64,000 nucleotides of DNA from Limnanthes douglasii subsp. nivea (lineage: Eukaryota > Streptophyta > Magnoliopsida > Brassicales > Limnanthaceae), in contig JAUPFV010000002.1 of assembly GCA_036936605.1 (NCBI GenBank), positions 126,340,376 to 126,404,375 of the forward strand. Direction: 5' to 3'. A program made the position numbers and the translations under genes. Below, piece after piece: positions 12,321 to 21,534 of the stretch. Each line of letters begins with the position of its first letter. The stretch's first letter is position 1. Below the pieces are notes generated by a model. It was not told where the DNA came from. It worked only from the letters and a program-made list of their open reading frames with translations, and made no database searches.

Positions 12321-13576
12321 GTAGCCCCTTTTTTAGGTGGTGTTCAAAAAAAATTTGGCAATACCTAAAAAATAGCCTGTTGCAGGTGACAGTTACATCC
12401 GGACAGGTCCTTCGAACTGTGTTATAGCTTAATCTGAACTTAAAAAGTTCTTGAAAACTAAACGGTTTCTTGCCAGAATTCGTGGGATACGTGTCTCTCT
12501 CTGGTTCATCACATCAGCCATTTTTTCACCTAGAACGATGCTCCCACCTTATCCAAAAAGTAACCTCTTCATTTAATGAAGATGACATCAGCGTCGTTCC
12601 TTAATCATTGCAACCCTTTCGAATTCTCCCAGGTATCAAAGCATCTTTTGCATATTTACTATAAATTAGTTACTCCTTTACTGTTTTATTATCTTTTTCA
12701 TTCTTACTTTGCTAAATTGCAGAGCTTTCTCTCTCAAAAACAAATACTTCTTTTCGGTGTGAGTTTATATTCACAGCTAGGAACCCTTTAATCAAAGGCG
12801 GGTGGCTTAATCTATCAGAGTTAGAAAAGGCACAAAAAGTTGAACAGGAAAGGCGCATTGCTGCAGGCCTTCCTACTTCCCCTGTCGACAAACCAGAAAT
12901 CCCAAACACAGAGCCTGACCAGGGCTCTTCTTCAACCAGAAGTGTTAAACCGAGGATATTGTTTCAAACCAACCTTTTACCAATTGTTTGAGGCTCGTCG
13001 GTTCAGGAATCAGAGCCCACTGTTGAACGAGGGCAAGTAGTTACCAGTTTCACGAGGCCTTCCCCATTTATCGCCATGGGATCAGATGCAGATGTCTCTC
13101 CAAATAAATTAGTTGATCGGAGAAGAGGTCGTCTGGTAAAAGGGCAGGCTAAAAAAGGTACACCTTCCAAATCAGGGGCCAAGGACAGCAACAAAGGGTC
13201 AGAGACACCCATGAAAATTCCTAAGGACAAGCTGTCCGGATCGGAGGCATCTAGCTTAAGTATCCGAAAAGAAACTACTGCATCTGAGCCCCAGACGGAG
13301 GCCAGAATTCAAGTGACCAGTGAAACTCACCAATCCGGAGGGCATGCTGAGCCAATTTCTAACCTTCCTCACCCAGTAACAACTGAAAACCCCTCCCGGG
13401 TTATGGAAGAAGTGATGGAGGATTCTGTCGAAGAAGCTCCCTTTGAGTCTGAAATCTCCGGGCAGACAAGTGAGGCTGCTGCTGCCAAAAAGGATAAAGG
13501 CAAAGAAAAACTATGCCTAAGGCATCCAGATTTGCCGGAGGCCCTGGTGGGAAAAGTGGGACCTGGTTTTCACATG

Positions 13577-13634
13577 GTTAGTGTTAAGTATTTAATTGCT
13601 TTGCAAAAAATTAATTATTCCTTCATCCACACAG
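13577..13634 (+). other. Candidate spliceosomal intron 1 in D antisense ORF
   Basis: GTTAGT at 13577 to CACACAG at 13634 (58 bp). Removing it joins the frame ending ...GPGFHM to the frame starting PNWVGCEQ in phase 0, linking two long overlapping frames into one. The interval is AT-rich. It is short for a plant intron, so this is an inference. Confidence 0.5.
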
Positions 13635-14125
13635 CCGAACTGGGTCGGATGCGAACAAAGTGGGGGATTCCGGCGAAATGTAAAAATAAGGATCCCAATA
13701 GACCCTGAAACACCGATGGACTGCAAGCTTAGTGAAATAGTTATCTTCACTGAACTCTTTAACTGGGGACTAAGGTTTCCCTTAGATCCGGAGATAATCA
13801 AATACTTCCACCTCATCAAGCTTTGCCCAAGTCAACTGAGCCCTAATGCCTGGTACACTCTCACGGCCTGTATCATGGCCTCCATGCTCTCCGTAATTCC
13901 TCTTCTAATGGAGGAATTCGCATCTGTGGCCAGCCTCTGCAGAAACCACCATATTCCCTTCTATCACTTCAACATGGGTGATAATTATAAAGTTATGGAT
14001 GACCTGCTGGACTCGGAGAGAAATTGGAGGACTCACTTTTTTTGTGAGTGGTTCTTGGGAGAATGGGAGGAAGATCAAAGCCGGAGTCAACCCGAGTCTC
14101 CTCACCAGCAGATGGCGAAGCGATT

Positions 14126-14206
14126 GTAAGAATCCTACTTCACATTCTCATTTTTATATTTATCAAACTTATTTAACTGACTTGTATTGTCTCTTTCTTT
14201 TTACAG
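14126..14206 (+). other. Candidate spliceosomal intron 2 in D antisense ORF
   Basis: GTAAGA donor, a CTGAC branch-like site and a pyrimidine-rich TCTTTCTTTTTACAG acceptor: 81 bp of AT-rich sequence. Element F has GTAAGT at the homologous place (minus strand, about 43391). Joining the ends leaves a one-base mismatch with the downstream frame, so either an indel has occurred or the acceptor is misassigned. Confidence 0.55.
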
Positions 14207-15740
14207 TGCTGCCTAAAGACTTCAATGACCACTTGAAGGCCGGGCAGACCACCTGTACTAAGATAAACGCTTGGGCTCCAGAAAAGTGTGAAAATCGCTT
14301 CCACAACGCCTTTACCGGAGGAAATCTTGCAAGATCCTATCTGTGGAACACCACAGACCGGAGGGACTTATCTTGGGAGGAACTTACCACTCCACCCCCT
14401 ATGGAAGTAGTCCTCAAGAGAACACACGCACCAGACGTGGCATTGTATCTGTTTGGTCGAGCCAACGCCCCAAGTAAGATGAAAGGCAAAAAAGGTAAGG
14501 GCAAGAAGAGTGCGGTTGAAGCTAACCCCGCCGAAGCGGAGGAAACTGCTCCAACAAACCAAGATGAGCCAGTTCCAAGTCAGATTGATGCTGCTCTTCT
14601 AGAAGTAGTGAAGCATGAGAGTACTAGGGAAGAGGTAGGATCTCCAAAACCTCCAAGGGCTCCTAAGAGAGACAGGAAACGGGGAGCAAAGAGCAAGGAT
14701 AGGAAGGCCAAAAAGAAAAAGACCTCCAGAGGTGACGAGATTTCTCTCAGACTCCCGGAGCCCCTACCTCCTGTTGACCTTACTGATCCAACAAGAGCAG
14801 AAGAGATCCCTGATGAGGTTGGAGGAGGAGACATCAGTATTGATGATGTCCACATTACTGGGCTTGAGGGGCTTGGTGACTATTTTGAAAACCTTCCCAG
14901 AGATGATTTTGCGGGGCCCTACCTCCCTCCAAGCACTTCGAACATTGTTACCTTCAATGGTAAGTCTTTCACTGCTTCAAGTGAAAGAGATGTTATAACT
15001 CACTCTATTTTGAGTAATATTCAGCCAGTGTTTGGTCTAGAGAAACAAGTACGACGTCAGTCAGCAATCATTACTACCCTTAATTCTGACAAGGAGAGAT
15101 TGTCCGGAGATCCTTATTGCCAACCAAAACGCTGATGTTCTGAAGAGGGAAAATGAGGAGTTAAAGAAGGATTAGGAGGGTTGGGCCACAAAAGTAGCTA
15201 CCTTAGAAGATACTATCAAAGAGCTCCGGTCAAAGCAGTCTGATTTGGAGAAAGATCTCTCCTCTTCGAAAGAGGAGGTGAAGGCTAAGGACATGGTCAT
15301 TCATACTTTGACTAGTGACAAGATTTCGCTCGAGGATTCACTGTCCCAGGCTGCACAGGAAAAAGCTGATCTGCTAAGGGAGGAAGAGGCAAAAATTCAA
15401 GCCAAAATTGACGCTTACGCCAACAATGTGATAAATACTCAGGAAGAAATGTATGCCAAGGTGAAGTCGGACATGGTCTTGCTCTTTCATGAAAAGTTCC
15501 CGAAGAGGAATTTGGGAGATTTATGGACTTATGTAGAGTACGAAGACCTTCCCTTCCACACTATGGCTGATGGAGACTTGCATGACTATTCTAGTGCTAA
15601 TTCATCTGATGAGGAAGAGAAAACCGGGGAGAGTCCAGATAAGGAGAAGGATGACCTCAAGAAGAAGAAAACGAGTGAGGCTGAGCCATCTTCAAAGGCT
15701 CAGTCTTAGAGTAATTATCTCTTACTTTTGTTTTAATTGA

Positions 15741-15850
15741 ACCAAAGTCCTTGGATGGCCAAGGCATTTTTGTAACTGTGTCTGGTCCTTGATCGGATAA
15801 ACCTTTTTTGTTTTGACAACTTAAAGTCCTTGGATGGCCAAGGCACTTCG
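15741..15850. repeat. Duplicated 25-bp motif, 79-bp spacing
   Basis: AAAGTCCTTGGATGGCCAAG occurs at 15744 and 15823. Each copy contains a small palindrome, CTTGG(ATGG)CCAAG. The motif lies in the spacer between the antisense ORF end and the pol end, where elements A and C carry their tandem arrays. Confidence 0.7.
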
Positions 15851-16209
15851 GTTATTTTAATGGATGTCTTTATTTCGCACAACTCTTGCATTCTTTCATA
15901 GTTTCAATTTTGGTGGCTAATGTTTCAACAACCCTTAGTTATTTCATAAATATTCTAATGTGAGAGTGTTTAAATTCTCCGATGACAAATTTTTAAGTAG
16001 TCATCACTCCTTCAATTTAATCCGGCCGGTGTTTAAACAAAAATTTGACAAGTAACAAAGTAAGAACACTCCGAATTTTCAAGAAGGCATCAAATTTTAT
16101 AAAAGAGCCCGGACACCTCATTAAAACCTCCCCGCGCCACCAGGGTAGGAAAGAGTATGCCCCCAAATATTTACATGGACTTTTAAACAAGTAAATATTT
16201 ACATCGTTT

Positions 16210-16312
16210 CTATTCCAAGTACATCCGGAGGTGCTCAATATTCCAAGGGTGATTCAACATTATTCCATCTTTGTCTTGGAGCCGGTATGTTCCATGCTTA
16301 AGCTTTTCTCGC
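16210..16312 (-). pseudogene. Residual integrase C-terminus of element D
   Basis: The minus strand encodes KLKHGTYRLQDKDG and then HPWNIEHLRMYLE with a TAG at 16210-16212. This matches the integrase ends of C (20857) and F (41185, HPCNIHHLKLYWD). It is the only part of pol left in D and starts within a few bases of the primer-binding site. Confidence 0.8.
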
Positions 16313-16317
16313 CAATT

Positions 16318-16737
16318 TGGTGTGGTTTATTTTTTTATGAGGGTAATTTTGTAACTTTTGTCTAGAGTTTTGTAGAATTTTGAGAGTATTTAATGTTTGG
16401 ATAGAATGTAGAGGCAGAATTGAGCTGTCTGGTTGTATTTAATTTTCATTACCCTCATTTAATGTTGGTGGTTGGGTATTTATACCCTTATACTTGGGCA
16501 ATATGGGCTTTCGGGTCGTGTTTAATGGATTCGAGTCGAGTTTAAAGACCCATTAGTTCTAAGTAAGTAAAAAGGAAGCTTAGTCAAAAAGTGATTATGT
16601 TTTAAGTACTTTAGTTATGTTCGGATAGTTCAGTGGACGATAGTTGTCTGAAATGTCCCTGTCCGGTGAAATGGACATTGTCCGAATTGTCCCTGTCCGG
16701 TTCCCATAAAGTGTGGTGACAGAATCCGGACTCATCA
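16318..16737 (-). repeat. 5' LTR of element D
   Basis: 420 bp, plus-strand TGGTGTGG...CTCATCA, that is TG...CA on the minus strand. On its inner side the minus strand continues AATTGGCGA, the start of the primer-binding site. Confidence 0.88.
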
Positions 16738-16742
16738 GCATT

Positions 16743-18620
16743 GAAAAAATAAAATACAAGCACAAATTGAGAATGAGAAGCTAACTACATTTGTAAAGAA
16801 ACATTCTCCGAAAAATTCGACTACTAAACAAGTATCAAATGAAGAAAGTTCTTTGTTCATCACCGATAAGATTGATTCTTTTAATATTACAATTTAGTAC
16901 TTGGATAGAAAAGAGGAAAGAAACAACATTAGTATTGTTGAAGAAGTTATTCGAAGGAAAAAAAGTTAGTGATTTATGTGCATATTTTGAGTCTTTGTCA
17001 ATTTTTGGGGTGATACTGTTGCATGAAATTTGAACATCTCTCGAAAAAGGCACATAGTCAGTCTCACTAATCAAGTTAAAGTAGAAACTTTGGTGCATTT
17101 ATATCGAATTTCTTCTTCAATAATTTTCTTTGAAGATGATGATATGAGAGATGTGTATGACCCCATAATGATGTAGTAGTATTTGTAGCTGGGATAACTG
17201 GCCATCAACTACATATATTTTATTCATGAGCACTTATAAGAAGATAATAAACCCTCCAATAATCCGACGATCGGATCGAACTATTGTGGGTTTTATAGGG
17301 GTGACAACTGAAGTCGTTGGAGAATTTGAAAGTATGGTGGAGTTGGGTCGAGGGCCATTTCAAGAAAGTGACTATATTGTTCATTTTAGTAGATCCACCA
17401 ACATCTTACAATTTTAGTTTTGGAAGGTCTTTCTTATCCAAGATGCATGCAATAATTTATATTGTCCATGAGTGCTTAAAATATGTTGTTGGGAATAATA
17501 CTAGAACAATTAGAAGTAGTCAAAAAAATGACAACATAATATTATCATATTGCTTTGTCTTCCGAGAAAAATCGGGAGAATAAATCCGACAAAGCATAAC
17601 AGTTACCGGTGATTTCCTTGGAAGCTACTCCTATTGATGATCCTAGGGAGTGCCCCAGTATTTTGGTTCCCGATGAAAGTTATAAAGATTATATATATCG
17701 AAATGGTAAATTTTTGAAAATCACTACGAAACTATCTCCAAGTTTAAGGGAGAGATTAATTGAGTTTTTATCCATTAAGTTAGATATGTTTTCTTGGTGT
17801 TTTAAGGATGTCATCGGAGTGCCCGCTGAAATAATTTTCCACGGGGTAGAAATCAATAGTAATGTGCATCCAATCATACAAAAAAGAAAGCTTATTTCTC
17901 AAGAAAATTCGGAGGCAATAGTGGCAGAGGTAGATCGTTTATCCAGAGTATGCAACATTTGGGAATCTAAATATTTGTTGTGGACGGCAAATCCAGTGTA
18001 GGTCAAATAGAAAAATGGCAAGTGGTGAATTTGTATAGATTTCACTAACTTAAATAGGCCTCTCCAAAAGATAATTTCTTAGTCCCGCAGATAGATCAAT
18101 GGGTACCACATTGGAGAATCGATTACTTTCCTTTATGGATAGCTATGTATGGTATAATCAAAGGATGAAGAGAACACTTCGTTTATTACTAGAAGGGGTT
18201 TTCCTTGCAATAAAGTAATCCCTTTTGGGTTAAAAATTCAGCGGGTAACTTATCATTCTTTGGTGAATAAAAGTTTTGAGGAACAAATTGGGCGAAATGT
18301 TGAAGTATATATTGATGATATGTTGGTAAAAAGTGTCAAAGATGAGGATCATTTTGGTGATCTTGAGTAAAATTTTGCTAGCTTAAAAATGGTCAACCTA
18401 AAGTTAAATCCAGAAAACATTAAGTGTGGGGTTTGATCCAGAAATTTCTTTGGGTATATGGTTAGTGAAATAGGGATTGAAGCCGGCCCAACGCATTTGA
18501 AACTTCAACTACTATGACACCCCCTCAGAATATTAAGGAAGTTCAAATATTAATGGGCCGACTTAAAGCTTTAAATAGATTTATATCTCGCCTTCAGATA
18601 AATGTGCTCATTTGTTTCCA
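16743..18620 (+). pseudogene. Protease and reverse transcriptase of element C
   Basis: Continues C after element D. The C-terminal half of the protease is readable at 17226-17417 (RRSDRTIVGFIGVTTEVVGEFE, parallel to F at 37550-37620). The RT N-terminal region is at 17609-18001 (ending LLWTANPV). It continues through stops to a region with an intact YIDD box at 18308-18319 (VYIDDMLVKSVKDEDH). Several stops and frameshifts occur, including near 18001, 18010 and 18370. The polymerase is not translatable as one protein. Confidence 0.8.
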
Positions 18621-18629
18621 AGTGTTGAG

Positions 18630-19540
18630 GTAAGAAAATTGTTTTAATTGGACAAAATAATGTTTTGATGTCTTTCATCGAATTAAAGAATACATTTCAT
18701 TGCTAGAAATCATAGCAAAACCTATTCTGGAGGGATTATATGTTTATATATCGGTATCAGATTATACCGTAAGTGGTGTTATAATTTGGGAAAAAGAAAA
18801 CATCCCAAGACCAGTGTATTACATCTTGTTGGACGCAAAGAAACGATATTTAAAATTAGAAAAGTTGAATCTTACGCTAATAATTGTTGCTCGAAAAAGG
18901 AGACCGTATTTTGAAGCTCATTTTTCATTGTACGGACATCTTTTCCGTTAAAAAATATGCTTCAAAGGACTGATATTTCATAAAAAAATGAGCAAGTGGT
19001 CGGTTGAGTTATGAGATTTTGATATTGAGTTTGAGCCTAAGGCTACAATCAAAGCACAAGCCTTTGCAGATTTCTTACTAGAATTTCATTCTGAATGGTT
19101 GAATATGGATGTAAATGAGGAAACTTCTAAGCCAAAATGGATAATCTGAACAAATGGGGGCTCAAGTATGTCAAGTAGCGAGGCAGGGGTTCAATTAATC
19201 TTTCCGAGAAGGAATTTCCATGTACCAAGTCATCCATTTTTGGTTTAAAATAACAAATAATGAGGCAAAATACGAAGCGTCTTTAGCATGATTCATGCTT
19301 GCTCAAATTTGTTGGGCTAAAAAAGTTAAGTTAATAAGTGAATCACAACTTCTTGTTAATCGTGCATCTGGACAATCCGAAGCTCAAAAGGATCATCTAG
19401 TGAAATATTTGAATGCGTTAAAATATTTAACTTTAGCCTTCGAAAATGTCAGATATGAACATTTTCGAATAGAGGAGCATTTTGCAGCAAACTCTATGGC
19501 AACCTCTTCATATTTGGAGGATTTCTCATAGATTATTACG
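18630..19540 (+). pseudogene. RNase H and second (archaeal-type) RNase H of element C
   Basis: The first RNase H is readable at 18700-18951 (AKPILEGLYVYISVSDYTVSGVI... YLKLEKLNLTLI). A second RNase H-like stretch follows at about 19130-19531, with NEAKYEA-like and LISESQLLVNRASG motifs, matching the second RNase H of Tat-lineage elements. Frameshifts separate the pieces. Confidence 0.65.
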
Positions 19541-20857
19541 CAAGAAAGCCCTGCAATCATCTAAACTCCGGAGCAAGTTGCTGGAATAGTGGACGAGGCT
19601 CATCAAATATCTATTTGCAAAGAAAAGGATTATAGGCTAGTTATCATCGATGTTTTAGAAAACAATGAATTACCAATTGAAATACCATTGCCCAAGAAGA
19701 TATATTTCAAAACTCATGGTTACATATTCCTCATAGAAATCTTGTACAAAAATAATTTTAACAAACCTTTACTCTGATGTTTTGGTTAATATGAATCACA
19801 TACGATATTGTCTAAATTACACGATGGAGAGGGATCTGTGCACTATGGGTACAAAGCTTTAATACAAAGAGTATTTTGGTAGGATATTATTGGCATACGA
19901 TATCTCTTGATGCGAAAGAATTGGTCAAAAGGTATGATACTTGTTACAAGTTTGCTAACATAATTCATAAACTAGGGGTTCCTCTTAAACTCATATCTGA
20001 AGCGTTTCCATTTGAACGATCGGGTATTGACCTTGTTGGGCCTTTACCGATGGCTTCTGGAGAACGATAAACAATAATTGTGGTATTAGATTACTTCTCA
20101 AAATAGATAGAGGCAGAAACATTAGCTGGAACAAAGGCTAACGATGTAATTAATTTTATCACTTCAAATATTTGTTGTTTTTTTGGGGTTCCAATGAAAA
20201 TCACTACATATAATGGACCTCGATTTGATAATAAATACTTGAATTTTGTTGTATCTCTCAAGGAATACAATGTGCGTTTCGGCTCCTTTTCACCCACAAA
20301 CAAATTGACAAGTTAAAGTTAATGACTGAACAATCTTCGACGGGATAAATTAAAATTTGGAAAGAAAGGAAGGAATATGGCTAGATTATCTGCAACAAAT
20401 TCTTTAGCCACAACTCCTCAAACAGCAACATCAGAATCTCCATTTGTATTGGTGTATTTGAATTGACGTAGTAGTACCATCCGAGGTAGTTTTCGCATCG
20501 TATCGAGTTGCGACATATTCTGAAGACTCTAACGATAAAAATAGAGCAGTTCAGTTGGGTTTGATCGAGGAGCAAAGGAGACAAGCACAAATAATTTCAT
20601 TACATTACCAAACTTTGATGATAAGTAGACACACCTCCAAAGTTAAACGAAGAGAATTAAAGGTTGGAGATCAGGTTTTAAGAAAAAAATTTTCTTTACA
20701 CCAAAGAAAACACCTCGAAAAATTAGGACCCAACTGAAAAGGCCCATACGAGGTAACAGACAGGCTGAAGCCTGGAACGTATCAAATCAAGGATAAAGGA
20801 GGAAGAAGTCTCAAACACCCATAGAATATAGAACATCTTGAATTGTATCTAGAATGA
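19541..20857 (+). pseudogene. Integrase of element C
   Basis: Readable parts include the zinc-binding region and the start of the catalytic core at 19876-20070 (YDTCYKFANIIHKLGVPL... SGIDLVGPLPMASG). The core continues through stops to 20200 (a YNGPRFDN-like site), and a C-terminal segment at 20555-20737 (RRELKVGDQVLRK) ends at TGA 20855-20857 with HLELYLE. At least five stops or frameshifts are present. Confidence 0.75.
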
Positions 20858-21000
20858 GTGTAACAAGTATATATTTTTATTTAAAATATATGTGGCATAC
20901 TCTTTCCTATCCTGGTGGCGCTCGAAAGTTTTAATGAGGTGCCATATTAGTTGAATCATATATATAAACTTTTTTCCGTAAATGTTTTGTATATTTACTT

Positions 21001-21385
21001 CGGACTAAAGGGTGTTCCTACAAAATTTGGTCGTTAACTATTAATTTTGGACCTAAAGGGTCTTCAAACAAAAGTTAGTCTTCAACTATTAATCTTAGAC
21101 CTAAATGGTCTCCTACAAAAAGTTGGTCTTTAACTATTAATTTTAGACCTAAAGGTTCTTCCAAAAAATGTTGGTCTTTAATTATTAATTTTGGACCTAA
21201 AGGGTCTCCCAACAAAAGTTGGTCTTTAGCTATTAATTTGGGCCTAAAGGGTCTCCCAATAAAAGTTGGTCTTTAAATATTAATTTTGGACCTAAAGGGT
21301 CTTTCAACAAAAAAGTGGACTTCAACTTTTTTATTTTTTACCAAAAGGGTCTCCCAACAAAATATGGTATTTAATTATTAAAATC
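21001..21385. repeat. Tandem repeat, ~48-bp unit, about 8 copies
   Basis: Units start at about 21003, 21050, 21098, 21146, 21194, 21241, 21289 and 21340, each with a GGACCTAAAGGGTCT-like core followed by CAAAAGTTGGTCTTTAAC. Divergence among units is moderate. The array sits between the end of pol (20857) and the end of the antisense ORF (21535). Confidence 0.88.
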
Positions 21386-21534
21386 ACGTTAAGAACAAAT
21401 AAAGTTAAAAAATCCGATGCACTTCATAAAGTACATTGAAAATTAAAGTACACAAAATTTCCTCAAAGATTATCATGACTTTAACAAATTTTCGTTAAAG
21501 ATTATGAGGACTTTATAAAATAAGAATTACAATC

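Larger units (their letters stand above)
12576..15709 (+). pseudogene. Antisense ORF of element D (gypsy-type transposon domain plus coiled coil), lightly damaged
   Basis: The best-preserved member of the antisense ORF family. A possible first exon starts at ATG 12576 and ends at a GTATCA donor near 12633. The main frame runs from ATG 13076 through a Ser/Glu-rich region, then the conserved domain at 13740-13900 (NWGLRFPLDP... SPNAWYTLTACIMASMLSV). I recognise this as resembling the Pfam family 'putative gypsy type transposon' (PF04195). After a second intron-like gap the frame continues at 14207 with a basic, nuclear-localisation-like stretch (14650-14730, KRDRKRGAKSKDRKAKKKK), then a predicted coiled coil (15150-15400) and an acidic tail (NSSDEEEKTGES). 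Breaks: a frameshift near 15105 and a TAG at 15173-15175. The role is unknown; DNA or gRNA binding is only a guess from the basic patch. Confidence 0.72.
11903..16737 (-). mobile_element. Tat-type element D, reduced to LTRs plus antisense ORF, nested in C
   Basis: Inserted in the gag of element C with a perfect 5-bp duplication, GCATT (11898-11902 and 16738-16742). LTRs of 418 and 420 bp flank 4 kb. Orientation is minus. The minus strand reads LTR, then AATTGGCGA (the start of the same primer site found in F), then directly the integrase C-terminus (HPWNIEHLRMYLE, stop at 16210-16212), then a spacer, then a long ORF on the opposite (plus) strand, then a polypurine tract (TAAAAAAGGGGCTAC) and the 3' LTR at 11903-12320. 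Gag, protease, RT, RNase H and most of integrase are absent. The deletion junction lies inside or next to the primer site. Confidence 0.9.

Noticed and set aside
12712..12909. Minus-strand frames opposite the D antisense ORF (also 14368-14562, 14580-14855)
   Set aside because: Shadow frames opposite coding sequence; the residual pol on that strand is limited to 16210-16312.
14126..14206. A fully consistent splice model for the antisense ORF
   Set aside because: Donor and acceptor look good but the join is one base out of frame in D, and F shows a similar mismatch with its best acceptor, so I report the intron only as a candidate.
21001..21385. CRISPR-like array
   Set aside because: Units are contiguous and diverged without spacers, in a plant retroelement; it is a tandem repeat.
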